Source: Streptomyces sp. SN-593
GTDB taxonomy: Bacteria > Actinomycetota > Actinomycetes > Streptomycetales > Streptomycetaceae
Assembly (NCBI RefSeq): GCF_016756395.1
Contig: NZ_AP018365.1
Coordinates: forward strand, 6,762,001-6,826,000
Direction: 5' to 3'
Length of the DNA stretch: 64,000 bases
Positions 17,132-26,035 of the stretch are shown here, piece by piece. Positions within the stretch are counted from its first letter, which is position 1, and each line of letters begins with the position of its first letter. Under the pieces are notes generated by a model. That model was not told where the DNA came from and searched no databases. It saw nothing but the letters and a program-made list of their open reading frames with translations. Made by a program: the position numbers and the translations under genes.

Positions 17132-20100
17132 GTGCGAAGTCACCCGGGCGACGCAGGTTCCGGCAGGACGAGGCGGCGACGGGGGCGGTGGTGGGCCGGG
17201 CTGGCCGCGGCGATGGCGATCGCCCTGTCCGCGGGCACCACCGCCCCCGCGATGGCGGTGGGCGCCGCGCACACGGCCGCCGCCAAGGCCGCCGGGGCCG
17301 CCGGCGGCACCGCGGGCACCGGCAGTGCCACGACCCCGTCCGCCACGAAACCGCACACGGTCACCTTCGACGGCTACTCCTTCCTCGTGGACGGCCGGCG
17401 CACCTACCTGTGGTCCGGCGAGTTCCACTACTTCCGGCTGCCGAGCCCCGACCTGTGGCTCGACATCTTCCAGAAGATGAAGGCCGCCGGGTTCAACGCC
17501 ACCTCCCTGTACTTCGACTGGGGCTACCACTCGCCCAAGCCGGGCGTGTACGACTTCACCGGGGTGCGGGACGTCGACAGGCTCCTCGACATGGCCCAGC
17601 AGGCGGGCCTGTACGTGATCGCCCGCCCGGCGCCGTACATCAACGCGGAGGTCGACGGCGGCGGGCTGCCCGGGTGGCTGACCACCAAGGAGGAGCAGAA
17701 CCGCACGGACGACCCGCAGTTCCTGAAGTACTCCGACCAGTGGCTCACCCAGATCGACCGCATCCTCGCCCGCCACCAGCTCACCAACGGCACCGGCACG
17801 GTGATCGCCTACCAGGTCGAGAACGAGTACTACGACGGCTCCGCGACGGCCCGCGCGTACATGGCGCACCTGGAGGACAAGGCCCGCGCCGACGGCATCA
17901 CGGTGCCGCTGACCGGCAACAACAACGGCACCTTCAACTCCGGTGACGGCGCCCTGGACGTGGACGGCCCCGACTCCTACCCGCAGGGCTTCAACTGCTC
18001 CACCCCGACCAAGTGGAACGGCGTCCCCGACATCAGCTACGACCACCCGGCCGGGAAGCCGTTGTACACCCCGGAGTTCCAGGGCGGCGCCTTCGACCCG
18101 TGGGGCGGCCCGGGCTACGACAAGTGCGCCCAGTTGATCGACGACCAGTTCGCCGACGTGTTCTACAAGCAGAACATCGCCGTCGGCGCGACCGCCCAGA
18201 GCTTCTACATGACCTACGGCGGCACCAACTGGGGCTGGCTCGGCGAGCCGGAGAACTACACCTCCTACGACTACGGCGCCGCGATCCGCGAGACCCGCCA
18301 GCTCGACCCGAAGTACGACGAGGACAAGCTGATCGGGTACTTCACCCAGTCCGTGGCGCCGCTGACGAAGACCGACGCGATCAAGGCCGCCCCGCCGGAC
18401 GACTCCGCGGTGGTGGACACCGCGCGCAGGAACCCCGACACCGGGACGCAGTTCCACGTGCTGCGGCACGCCGACTCCACGTCCACGGCCGTCGACGCGA
18501 CCCACATCGCGCTGGACTTCCACGCGCAGCCGATCAAGGACACCAGCTACACCTGGGACGACCCGGACACCGCCCTCCAGTACACCGGTAGCTGGTCGCA
18601 CGTGGCGAACCAGAGCTACACCGGGGGCGACTACAAGAACACCGAGACCTTCTCCGACACCGCCGGCGACTCGGTCACCGTGCCCTTCGACGGCACCGCG
18701 GTCCGCTGGATCGGGTCGAGGACCGACAACCACGGCTACGCCGACGTCTACCTCGACGGCGCCAAGGTGGCGACGGTGGACGACTCCGGCAGCGAGAACC
18801 AGGCGGTGGTGTTCCAGAAGGCCGGGCTGGCCGCGGGAGCCCACACGCTGAGGATCGTGGTGGCCGGGAACCACGCCGCGGGCTCCACCGACGACTTCGT
18901 CTCGATCGACGCCATCGACGTGCCGTCCGCCGACTCCGCCGTGCCCACCTATCCGGTGGTGCCGCAGCAGCCCGGCACCGCGATCACCCTGAACGGCCGC
19001 GACTCGCACGTCATCGTGGCCGACTACCAGCTCGGCGACTCCCGACTCCAGTACTCCACCTCCGAGATCATGACCACCGCGACCATCGGCGGCCGCGACG
19101 TCTCGGTCCTGTACGGGGACGCCGGCAGCGACGGCGAGACGGTGCTGCGGTACACCTCGAAGCCGACCGTGACCAGCACCGGGGGCAAGGTCAGCACCAC
19201 CTGGGACCCGGCCACCGGAGACCTGCGGCTGAACTACACCCACCAGGGCCTGATCCGGATCGGCATCAGCGGCGGCGGCTCCCGGCCCAGCCTGCTGCTG
19301 GTCGGCGACAAGCCGACCGCGGAGACCTTCTGGCGGCAGGACACCGCGACGGGCCCCGTCCTCGTCCGCGGCAGCCACCTGTTGCGCACCGCGACCAGCC
19401 AGGACGGCGGCAGGACGGTCGCGCTCACCGGCGACAACGGCGACGACAAGGACATCGAGGTGTTCACCTCGGCCGACCGCGTCACCTGGAACGGCAGCCC
19501 GATCGCCACGGCAGCCGCGACCGCGACCGCCGCGTCCGGAACCGCCGCGTCCGGAACCGCCGCGTCCGCCGGCCGCACCGGTCGGATCCCCGTCGCCGCC
19601 CCGGTGAAGCTGCCGGCACTGACGAACTGGAAGCACGCCGAGGAGTCACCGGAGTCCGCGCCCGGCTTCGACGACTCCAGTTGGCAGACGGCCGACAAGT
19701 CGACCACCACCAGTTCCTCCGGCGTCAACTCGCTGCCGGTGCTCTACGCCGACGACTACGGCTTCCACACCGGGAACACCTGGTACCGCGGCCGCTTCCA
19801 CACCGCCGCCGGCGAGACCGGCATCCACCTGGTCTCCGACTCCGGCGGCGGGGCGCAGGCCTTCTCCGCCTGGCTCAACGGCACCTTCCTGGGCAGTTCC
19901 ACCACCGGCAGCGCCGACTTCGCCTTCCCGGCCGGCGCGTTGAAGTCCTCCGGCGACAACGTGGTCTCCGTGCTGACGGTCGACATGGGCCACGAGGAGG
20001 ACTACAACTCCAGCAACGGCAACAAGTCCGCACGCGGCCTGACCAGCGCCTCCCTCGTCGGAGCGCCGCTCACCCCGGTCACCTGGCGGTTGCAGGGCGT

Positions 20101-21391
20101 GCGGGGCGGCGAGGACCTGATCGACCCGGTGCGCGGCACCCTGTCGACCGGCGGCCTCTACGGCGAGCGGGCCGGCTGGTCGCTGCCGGGCTACCCGGAC
20201 GCCTCGTGGTCGGACACCACCCTGCCGGCCACCGACACCCGGCCCGGCGTGTCCTGGTACCGGACCGACGCCCGGCTGAACCTGCCGCACGGTCAGGACA
20301 CCTCGCTCGGACTGACCTTCACCGACGACCCGTCCCGCAAGTACCGCGCCACGATCTTCGTGAACGGCTGGCAGGTCGGCAACTACGTCAACTACCTCGG
20401 CCCGCAGCACTCCTTCCCGGTGCCGAACGGCATCCTGAACCCCGACGGCGACAACACCATCGCCATCGCGGTGTGGAACCTGGACGGCAGCACCGGCGGG
20501 CTCGGCAAGGTCGCGCTCACCGACTACGGCAGCTACGCGTCGTCGCTGAAGGTCCGGCAGAACGCCAGCCCCGGCTACGACCCCGTGAGGTACGCGATGC
20601 CGGCGGCGCCCGGTGCCGCCACCACCCTGGACGTGCCCGACACCGCGAGGTCCGGTGCGGCGTTCACCGCCACCTCCACGGTGCGGGTCCCGGCCGGACA
20701 GCCCGCGGCCACCGCCCTGACCGCCTCGCTCGGGCTGCCCGACGGCTGGAGCGCGACGCCGGTCGGCAGCGGGACGGCGGCCCGTCTGAAGCCGGGCGGG
20801 TCGGCGACCTTCCGCTGGCAGGTCCGACCGCCGGACGGCACCCTTCCGTCCGCCGCCGTGCTCACCGCCACCACGCGCTACGACCAGCGCGGCCGTGAGG
20901 CCACCAGTTCCGACGAGCGCGTCGTCGCGTCGGTCCCGCCGGCACCGCCGTCCGGGCGGAGCGCCGTCAGCGACCTGGCGTTCCTGTCGTCCACCAACGG
21001 CTGGGGCCCGGTGGAGCGCGACACGAGCGTCGGCGAGCAGGCGGCCGGGGACGGCCGTCCGATCAGCATCGGCGGCGTCGCGTACGCCAAGGGCCTGGGC
21101 ACCAACGCGGTCAGCGACGTGCAGCTCTACCTCGCCGGCGCGTGCACCCGCCTCACCGCGGACGTCGGCGTCGACGACGAGACGGGCGGAGCCGGCACGG
21201 TCACCTTCTCGGTGGTCGCCGACGGGAAGACGCTGGCCACCACCCCGACACTGCGCGGCAAGCAGGCGGCGGCGTCGATCGACGTGGACGTCACCGGGGC
21301 CCAGGTGGTGGACCTCAAGGTCGGTGACGGCGGCGACGGGAACGGCAACGACCACGGGGACTGGGCGGCGCCGACCCTGACCTGTTCGTGA
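17132..21391 (+). CDS. Secreted multidomain GH35 beta-galactosidase
   Basis: The 1419-residue protein starts at GTG 17132, five bases after GGAGG. It has an arginine-rich signal peptide with predicted cleavage after A-M-A (about residue 42). The GH35 TIM barrel (about 75-400) retains the acid/base E232 in QVENEY and the nucleophile E315 in TPEFQGG. A carbohydrate-binding-like insert (about 480-620), beta-galactosidase jelly-roll domains, an NEW3-type domain (about 1160-1260) and a C-terminal NPCBM domain (about 1270-1419) follow. A low-complexity linker with repeated AASGT sits near residue 795. It should cleave terminal beta-galactose from extracellular polysaccharide. It may be controlled by the sigma/GH128 fusion upstream, which is inference from position. 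Confidence 0.9.
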   Translation: MRSHPGDAGSGRTRRRRGRWWAGLAAAMAIALSAGTTAPAMAVGAAHTAAAKAAGAAGGTAGTGSATTPSATKPHTVTFDGYSFLVDGRRTYLWSGEFHYFRLPSPDLWLDIFQKMKAAGFNATSLYFDWGYHSPKPGVYDFTGVRDVDRLLDMAQQAGLYVIARPAPYINAEVDGGGLPGWLTTKEEQNRTDDPQFLKYSDQWLTQIDRILARHQLTNGTGTVIAYQVENEYYDGSATARAYMAHLEDKARADGITVPLTGNNNGTFNSGDGALDVDGPDSYPQGFNCSTPTKWNGVPDISYDHPAGKPLYTPEFQGGAFDPWGGPGYDKCAQLIDDQFADVFYKQNIAVGATAQSFYMTYGGTNWGWLGEPENYTSYDYGAAIRETRQLDPKYDEDKLIGYFTQSVAPLTKTDAIKAAPPDDSAVVDTARRNPDTGTQFHVLRHADSTSTAVDATHIALDFHAQPIKDTSYTWDDPDTALQYTGSWSHVANQSYTGGDYKNTETFSDTAGDSVTVPFDGTAVRWIGSRTDNHGYADVYLDGAKVATVDDSGSENQAVVFQKAGLAAGAHTLRIVVAGNHAAGSTDDFVSIDAIDVPSADSAVPTYPVVPQQPGTAITLNGRDSHVIVADYQLGDSRLQYSTSEIMTTATIGGRDVSVLYGDAGSDGETVLRYTSKPTVTSTGGKVSTTWDPATGDLRLNYTHQGLIRIGISGGGSRPSLLLVGDKPTAETFWRQDTATGPVLVRGSHLLRTATSQDGGRTVALTGDNGDDKDIEVFTSADRVTWNGSPIATAAATATAASGTAASGTAASAGRTGRIPVAAPVKLPALTNWKHAEESPESAPGFDDSSWQTADKSTTTSSSGVNSLPVLYADDYGFHTGNTWYRGRFHTAAGETGIHLVSDSGGGAQAFSAWLNGTFLGSSTTGSADFAFPAGALKSSGDNVVSVLTVDMGHEEDYNSSNGNKSARGLTSASLVGAPLTPVTWRLQGVRGGEDLIDPVRGTLSTGGLYGERAGWSLPGYPDASWSDTTLPATDTRPGVSWYRTDARLNLPHGQDTSLGLTFTDDPSRKYRATIFVNGWQVGNYVNYLGPQHSFPVPNGILNPDGDNTIAIAVWNLDGSTGGLGKVALTDYGSYASSLKVRQNASPGYDPVRYAMPAAPGAATTLDVPDTARSGAAFTATSTVRVPAGQPAATALTASLGLPDGWSATPVGSGTAARLKPGGSATFRWQVRPPDGTLPSAAVLTATTRYDQRGREATSSDERVVASVPPAPPSGRSAVSDLAFLSSTNGWGPVERDTSVGEQAAGDGRPISIGGVAYAKGLGTNAVSDVQLYLAGACTRLTADVGVDDETGGAGTVTFSVVADGKTLATTPTLRGKQAAASIDVDVTGAQVVDLKVGDGGDGNGNDHGDWAAPTLTCS

Positions 21392-21397
21392 ACGGAC

Positions 21398-21426
21398 GCC
21401 CCGCGCCGCGGCCGGCGGCGCGGGGC
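21398..21426. terminator. Hairpin terminator between convergent genes
   Basis: Perfect 12-bp arms (21398-21409 and 21415-21426) with a 5-base loop. It begins seven bases after the GH35 stop and lies 60 bases beyond the stop of the opposing SAV_915-like gene. Confidence 0.85.
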
Positions 21427-21484
21427 ACCGGGGTGGGGGCCGACCGGGCGGCCCCGGATCGCGGCCCGGGAACCGGGCGGTGAT

Positions 21485-21889
21485 TCAGCCGGGCGGGACG
21501 GGCAGCGAACCGCGGGCGGGCCGCGTGGCGTGCGCCCCGCCGCGCGCGGGGGCCGCGGGAGCCTCCGGCGTCTCGGCCGCGCCCCAGGAGGCCGGCGGTC
21601 GCGCGGTGAGCACCGGGTCGATCGTCACGTGCCGCGCGCCGAGCGGCTCGGCCAGCCGCCGGAGCGCCGACTCCGAGAGCCGTATCCACGGCTGCGTCGG
21701 CCCGAGCACGGACCGCAGCCGGCGGTCGGTGGTGAAGGCGACGGCGGTGCGGGTGCCGAAGGGCGTGCGCCACAGCCGTACGACGTCGCCAGCCGGGCCG
21801 CGCCGCACCGGTACGTAGAGCGCCCGGCCGGTCGCCCCCTCGGACGCGTCGGCACCGGCGACGGACGGCTGGTGCTGGCTCACGTGCAT
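21485..21889 (-). CDS. SAV_915-family protein
   Basis: The 134-residue protein matches the small actinobacterial SAV_915 family: a beta-rich core with YVPVRRGPAGDVVRLWRTP, AVAFTTDRRLRSVLGPTQPW and a helical LRRLAEPLG segment, then a Pro/Ala-rich tail. The fold is related to SseB N-terminal domains. No enzymatic residues are recognisable and the role is unknown. It starts at ATG 21887-21889 and stands alone, converging on the GH35 gene. Confidence 0.7.
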   Translation of the reverse strand: MHVSQHQPSVAGADASEGATGRALYVPVRRGPAGDVVRLWRTPFGTRTAVAFTTDRRLRSVLGPTQPWIRLSESALRRLAEPLGARHVTIDPVLTARPPASWGAAETPEAPAAPARGGAHATRPARGSLPVPPG

Positions 21890-22202
21890 GCGTTCACGGT
21901 AACCCGCCGCCGTCGCACCGGCCGCGCCGGACCCGGTGGACGGGGCCCGGCGCGGAGCGCGCCGGTCCGCGCGCGGACCGGTCGCCCGCGGTGACCGCGC
22001 GGCGCCCGTGACCAGGCCGGAAATGCCGCCACGGCGGCGGCCCGCCGGGCACCCGGTGCGCGGATGTCGCCTGATCGGGTGAACCCGGGCCGGCCCGGTG
22101 ACGGGCCGGACGTGCGCAACGTCACTGCGGGACCGGGGGCGACGGCGGGTCCGGCGCGTGGCGCGCCCGGTCCCGCCGCCTCCCGGTCCCCGGCCCCGGC
22201 CG
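21890..22202. other. Intergenic region with no recognised feature
   Basis: About 310 bases of very GC-rich DNA between the SAV_915-like gene and the 3' end of a TetR gene. It must hold the promoter of the SAV_915-like gene on the minus strand. I see no strong hairpin, repeat array or coding frame. Confidence 0.5.
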
Positions 22203-22901
22203 TCAGGCGCGGGTGTCGGACACGGCCGCGAGGCCGCTCAGGTAGCCGTTCAGCACCGTCTTGAACTCCGCGGCCAGCCGCGCCTGTTCGCCGGCGGTCG
22301 CGCCCTCAAGCGCCGACAGCATCGCCTTGACGATGTGCACCACGACCTTGGCGCACCGCCGCCGGTTCGCGGCGGTCAGGTGCGGCGCGGCGGCGCCGAT
22401 CACCGCCTCCATGACGCGCCCGGCGCCGGCGTCGAGGGTGGCGGCCACGGCGGTCACCCCGGTCGGGGGAGCGGTGCCGGCGAACAGCGACCCGAAGGCG
22501 GGGCTCGCCCGGCTGAGGGCCAGCACCGGGTCCACCACGCGCTCCACCAGCTCGCCCACCGGCATCCGGTCGAGCGCCGGGTCCCGGACGAACGCGAACA
22601 CGGCGCGGAGCCGGGAGCGGTAGCGTTCCGTGAGGGCCCGCGCCATCGCCTCCTTGTTCGGGAAGAACTGGTAGAGGGTGCCGGGGGAGGCACCGGCCCG
22701 GGCGGCGATGCTGTTGGTCGTCGCCGACGCGTAGCCGACCGCGGCGAACTCCTCGGCCGCGGCGTCCAGGAGCTGCGCGATCCGCTTCTCGCCGCGGGCC
22801 AGCCGCCTGCGAGGCACCGCAGCGGGGCCGCCCGGGCCCGCGGCCGCGGGACGGGCACCCGGCGGGTCGGCCCGGGCGTCATGCGGCGGTGTGCGCGGCA
22901 T
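22203..22901 (-). CDS. TetR-family transcriptional regulator
   Basis: The 232-residue protein has a Pro/Ala-rich N-terminal tail of about 30 residues, then a TetR helix-turn-helix (LLDAAAEEFAAVGYASATT, SPGTLYQFFPNKEAMARAL) and a C-terminal helical ligand domain of the type annotated TetR_C. It lies 640 bases downstream of, and in the same direction as, a DHA2 exporter whose promoter region carries two TetR-like operators. Control of that exporter is the simplest inference, though a separate regulator elsewhere could bind those sites. Confidence 0.88.
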   Translation of the reverse strand: MPRTPPHDARADPPGARPAAAGPGGPAAVPRRRLARGEKRIAQLLDAAAEEFAAVGYASATTNSIAARAGASPGTLYQFFPNKEAMARALTERYRSRLRAVFAFVRDPALDRMPVGELVERVVDPVLALSRASPAFGSLFAGTAPPTGVTAVAATLDAGAGRVMEAVIGAAAPHLTAANRRRCAKVVVHIVKAMLSALEGATAGEQARLAAEFKTVLNGYLSGLAAVSDTRA

Positions 22902-23057
22902 CCACTCTCCCGGTTGCGAGCCGCGGCGGTCGCCCGTGGCGCGTGCCCCGGCTGTCCGGGAGGCGTCCGCGGCGGGCGGGCCGGCCGGCCGCCGGGCAGG
23001 TCACGGCGGCCTTCCCAGCCTAACGTGCCGCCCCAAACGGCAGGTGCCGCAAGGTGT

Positions 23058-23087
23058 TTGACAGTGGTGAACGTCCGCTCATAGGCT
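23058..23087 (+). promoter_or_regulatory. Consensus-like sigma-70 promoter pointing away from neighbouring genes
   Basis: TTGACA (23058-23063) and TAGGCT (23082-23087) are separated by 18 bases, close to the housekeeping consensus. A transcript would start near 23094. No plus-strand gene follows; the first one downstream on that strand is beyond the leftward exporter and LysE genes. Confidence 0.55.
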
Positions 23088-23093
23088 GGCGCC

Positions 23094-23306
23094 GTTGCGA
23101 GTGAAGACTCGTAAGTGGACTGGCCGCAGTGCGGGCATGGCCCGCTCGCATCCGCGGCCGAGCGGTCCCCCGGACCCGTGGTGCCGTCACACCCCGTACG
23201 TGGCAGCCCCCCGGAATCCGGACGTGGCGGGCGCCTGCTCAGCGCCGGACGCCGGGACCGCTCGCACGGCCCCGCCCCGCCTCCTCGTGAGGCCGGGGCG
23301 GGGCCG
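23094..23306 (+). ncRNA. Candidate small RNA between promoter and hairpin
   Basis: Inferred only from a good promoter and a strong hairpin about 210 bases apart with no convincing frame between them. The predicted 5' end contains a small CGAGT-GAAG-ACTCG stem-loop. It could also be the leader of a longer antisense transcript into the exporter gene. Confidence 0.2.
23267..23306. terminator. Strong GC-rich hairpin
   Basis: Arms 23267-23283 and 23289-23306 pair over about 17 bp with one bulged base and a 5-base loop. It could end a plus-strand transcript from the 23058 promoter or serve as a second terminator for the exporter gene. Confidence 0.65.
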
Positions 23307-23373
23307 TACTCGTCCGTCCGCGTACCCGTCCGTGCGCCGGAACGCGTCCGTGCGCCGGAGCCCCGCGACGCGC

Positions 23374-23422
23374 CACCGCCCCGCCGGTGCGCACGGGGGT
23401 GACGCACCGACGGGGCGGCGGT
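23374..23422 (-). terminator. Terminator hairpin downstream of the DHA2 exporter gene
   Basis: Long arms (about 23374-23391 and 23403-23422) pair with few mismatches around an 11-base loop. It is about 115 bases beyond the exporter stop codon. Confidence 0.65.
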
Positions 23423-23537
23423 GTTGTCCAGGGGGCTTGGCGGCCGGGTGTCCCGTCCCCACGATGACCCGGTGGCCAGCCCCCCGGTGCCCCGGCTGCT
23501 TCCGCTCGGTTCGCGCCGGGGGGTCGGGGTGCCCTGC

Positions 23538-25079
23538 CTACATGTGCACGGCTTGCGGCTCGCCCTCGCCCGACAGCTCCGGGCGGCCGCTGCGGAACAT
23601 TACCGCGGCGAGCACGGTGCCGACGGCGAAGAACGCCGCGGACCACCAGTAGGCCGTCGCGTAGCTGTGCAGCTGCGCGTGGGCGACCACCAGCTTGGCG
23701 GGCGGGTTGCTGGTCGCGTGGTGCGTGATGTAGCTGGTCGCGGCGCTGGCGGCCAGCGTGTTCAGCAGCGCGGTGCCGATCGAACCGCCCACCTGCTGGA
23801 GGGTGTTGACCGCCGCGGAGGCGACACCCGCGTCGTCGGCGTGCACGCCGGCGGTGGCCACGCTCATCACGGTCGGCATCACCAGGCCGAGGCCGAAGCC
23901 GATCACGACCAGCGGGGGCAGCACGTCGGGCGCGTAGGAGCTGCCGAGGTCCAGCCGGGTCAGCCAGGCCATGCCGACGGCGGCCAGCGCCATGCCCACC
24001 GGGACGATCGGACGGGGTCCGAACTTCGGCAGCAGGTTGTTCGTCGCGAGCTGCGCGGCGACCATGAGCGCGCCGATCATCGGCAGGAAGGCCAGGCCGG
24101 TCTTCACCGGGTTGTAGGACAGCGAGAGCTGGAGGTAGTAGGTGAGGAACAGGAAGACGCCGAACATGCCGATGCCGGAGATCCCGAGGATTGCGAAGGA
24201 CGCGCCGCGGTTGCGGTCGAGCAGCACGCGCAGCGGCAGCAGCGGGTGCGCGACACGCGCCTGGGACCAGCCGAAGGCCGCCACCAGCACCACGCCGAGG
24301 ACCAGGAAGCCCCAGGTCAGCGGGGAGCCCCAGTGGTGGCTGTCGGCGTTGGAGAAGCCGTAGACGATGCTGAACAGGCCGGCGGTGACCAGGATCGTGC
24401 CGGGCACGTCCAGCCGCGGCCGGTCGGCCGGGGCGCCCTTGCGGAGCAGCGCCATGCCGCCGAGGAAGGCGATGACGGCGAAGATCAGGTTGACGTAGAG
24501 CGTCCAGCGCCAGCTCAGGTGCTCGGTGAGCACACCGCCGAGCAGCAGGCCGATGCCGCCGCCGGCGCCGGCGATGGCGCCGTAGATGCCGAACGCCTTG
24601 GCGCGCTCCTTGGCGTCGGTGAACGTGGTGTTCAGCAGGGACAGCGCGGCCGGCGCGAGCATCGCGGCGAACAGGCCCTGGAGGGCGCGGCCGCTGACCA
24701 GGATCCCGAAGTTCGGGGCGGCGCCGGCCAGCGCGGAGGCGACGGCGAAGCCGACGACGCCGGTCAGGAAGACGACCTTCCGGCCGATCAGGTCGGCCAG
24801 CCGCCCGCCGAGCAGCAGCAGGCTGCCGAAGGCGAGCGAGTAGGCGGTGACGATCCACTGCCGGTTGCCGTCGCTGAAGCCGAGCGCTTCCTGGGCGGAG
24901 GGAAGGGCGATGTTCACAACCGTGGCGTCGAGGACGACCATGAGCTGCGCTATCGCGATCACCGTGAGGATCCACCAGCGGTGGGACGGATGCTCCTCCG
25001 GAGCCTGCTTGTCCAGCGCGACCGGGCGGCCCGGTGCCGAATCGCCGACGTTCACGCCGGATGCGGACTGAGTCGACAT
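23538..25079 (-). CDS. DHA2-family (14-TMS) MFS drug exporter
   Basis: The 513-residue membrane protein is of the EmrB/QacA type. After a hydrophilic N-terminus, helix 1 carries AQLMVVLDATVVNIALP, the signature of 14-helix DHA2 exporters. Motif A follows as GGRLADLIGRK, and motif C-like glycine-rich helices lie near GAIAGAGGGIGLLLGG. It should export toxic or self-made compounds by proton antiport across the cytoplasmic membrane. The ATG at 25077-25079 heads MSTQSASG. The promoter region carries two TetR-type palindromes, and a TetR gene lies downstream. Confidence 0.9.
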   Translation of the reverse strand: MSTQSASGVNVGDSAPGRPVALDKQAPEEHPSHRWWILTVIAIAQLMVVLDATVVNIALPSAQEALGFSDGNRQWIVTAYSLAFGSLLLLGGRLADLIGRKVVFLTGVVGFAVASALAGAAPNFGILVSGRALQGLFAAMLAPAALSLLNTTFTDAKERAKAFGIYGAIAGAGGGIGLLLGGVLTEHLSWRWTLYVNLIFAVIAFLGGMALLRKGAPADRPRLDVPGTILVTAGLFSIVYGFSNADSHHWGSPLTWGFLVLGVVLVAAFGWSQARVAHPLLPLRVLLDRNRGASFAILGISGIGMFGVFLFLTYYLQLSLSYNPVKTGLAFLPMIGALMVAAQLATNNLLPKFGPRPIVPVGMALAAVGMAWLTRLDLGSSYAPDVLPPLVVIGFGLGLVMPTVMSVATAGVHADDAGVASAAVNTLQQVGGSIGTALLNTLAASAATSYITHHATSNPPAKLVVAHAQLHSYATAYWWSAAFFAVGTVLAAVMFRSGRPELSGEGEPQAVHM

Positions 25080-25141
25080 GGGTGTGACTCCTGGAAGTGG
25101 GACGGGGTGGGAGTGGGACGGGCGGCGAACCGCCAGGAAGA

Positions 25142-25156
25142 ACGAAACGGTTTCGT
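25142..25156. promoter_or_regulatory. Operator 1 of the exporter: ACGAAAC-G-GTTTCGT
   Basis: A perfect 15-bp palindrome with one central base. It lies about 20 bases downstream of the predicted -10, so a bound repressor would block initiation or early elongation. The half-site CGAAAC recurs in operator 2. Confidence 0.7.
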
Positions 25157-25175
25157 ACTCCGGCTTACTCGATCG

Positions 25176-25204
25176 ACCGTACGACTCGGCATATCGAAAC
25201 GCAA
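25176..25204 (-). promoter_or_regulatory. Predicted promoter of the DHA2 exporter
   Basis: On the minus strand TTGCGT (25199-25204) and TACGGT (25176-25181) are separated by 17 bases. Operator 2 overlaps the -35 element and operator 1 lies just downstream, the arrangement expected for TetR repression. Confidence 0.5.
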
Positions 25205-25212
25205 ACGTTTCG
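25195..25212. promoter_or_regulatory. Operator 2 of the exporter: CGAAACG-N4-CGTTTCG
   Basis: Seven-base perfect arms (25195-25201 and 25206-25212) flank four bases and share the CGAAAC half-site with operator 1. The site covers the predicted -35 box. Confidence 0.7.
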
Positions 25213-25339
25213 TTGGCCTCGGTGGTGTGCGACTGCTCACAGCAAAGGGGGTCAACCCGGGCCCGGGCCGCCGGCGTCTTCCTGTCAGCGTGCTGTGCGC
25301 CGCCTCCGCCGGGGCTCCGGCCGCCGACCGGACCGCCGC

Positions 25340-26035
25340 TCAGGAGTCCGCGCGACCGGTCACCGCGACCACCACGCCCAGCCCGATCATCGCCAGGCCG
25401 CCGGTGCCGCCGATGGCCGCCATGCGCCGCGGCGAGCGGGCGAACCAGGCACGGGCCGCCGACGCGGTCAGCGCCCACGCGCTGTCGCAGACCAGGGCGA
25501 GCACCGTGAACACCAGGCCGAGCAGCAGCATCTGCCGGTGCACCCCGCCCGCGTCGCGGTCCACGAACTGGGGGAGCACCGCGGCGAAGAAGATGCAGGT
25601 CTTCGGGTTCGTCACGCCCACGACGAAGCCGTCCCACAGGGTGCGTGCGTCACTGCGGACCCGCCGCGGCCGCACGGCCCCCGTCGGAGCGGCCGCACCC
25701 TCCTCCGCCTCGGGCACGGCGGTCGCCGCCGAGAGGTCCGCGCGGTGGCGCCACGCCTTCACGCCCAGGAAGGCCAGGTAGACCGCGCCGACGAGCTTCA
25801 CGGTCGTGAAGACCGCGGCCGAGGTGGCCATCACCTCGCCGAGGCCCAACGAGACGGCCGCGGCCAGCAGGTACGCGCCGATCGCGTTGCCCACGACGCT
25901 GCCCAGCGCGGTGCGGCGGCCGTGCGCCAGCGCCCGGCCGAGGACGAACAGCACGCTGGGGCCGGGTATCAGCACCAGCACCAGCGAGATTCCGGCGAAG
26001 CCGAGCAGACGGTCGACCGACACGGCGAACTCCAT
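25340..26035 (-). CDS. LysE/RhtB-family amino-acid exporter
   Basis: The 231-residue membrane protein has the LysE-family N-terminal signature, with LVLIPGPSVLFVLGRALAHGR, and the later GVTNPKTCIFFAAVLPQF block. About six hydrophobic helices are visible, with a charged central loop (about residues 100-130). Members export amino acids or derivatives from the cytosol. It starts at ATG 26033-26035 and lies between a GAF-LuxR regulator and the DHA2 exporter, each separated by intergenic DNA, so it may be independent. Confidence 0.9.
   Translation of the reverse strand: MEFAVSVDRLLGFAGISLVLVLIPGPSVLFVLGRALAHGRRTALGSVVGNAIGAYLLAAAVSLGLGEVMATSAAVFTTVKLVGAVYLAFLGVKAWRHRADLSAATAVPEAEEGAAAPTGAVRPRRVRSDARTLWDGFVVGVTNPKTCIFFAAVLPQFVDRDAGGVHRQMLLLGLVFTVLALVCDSAWALTASAARAWFARSPRRMAAIGGTGGLAMIGLGVVVAVTGRADS

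Larger units (their letters stand above)
22902..23537. other. 636-base intergenic region with promoter and two hairpins
   Basis: The stretch lies between the TetR gene and the exporter gene, both transcribed leftward. It contains a good plus-strand promoter (23058-23087) followed 180 bases later by a 17-bp hairpin (23267-23306), and a second large hairpin (23374-23422) suited to terminate the exporter transcript. No reading frame with a ribosome binding site was convincing. Confidence 0.6.

Noticed and set aside
17045..19636. 863-codon minus-strand frame inside the GH35 gene
   Set aside because: Composition is dominated by Val, Gly and Arg and it mirrors codons of the plus-strand GH35 gene, which has a signal peptide and catalytic motifs.
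22454..23407. Minus-strand frame of 317 codons spanning the spacer and the TetR gene
   Set aside because: It is an out-of-frame shadow of the TetR gene with an Arg/Pro-rich extension.
23095..23652. Plus-strand frame of about 185 codons after the orphan promoter
   Set aside because: It starts at TTG without a ribosome binding site, is rich in Arg/Pro and runs into the antisense of the exporter gene.
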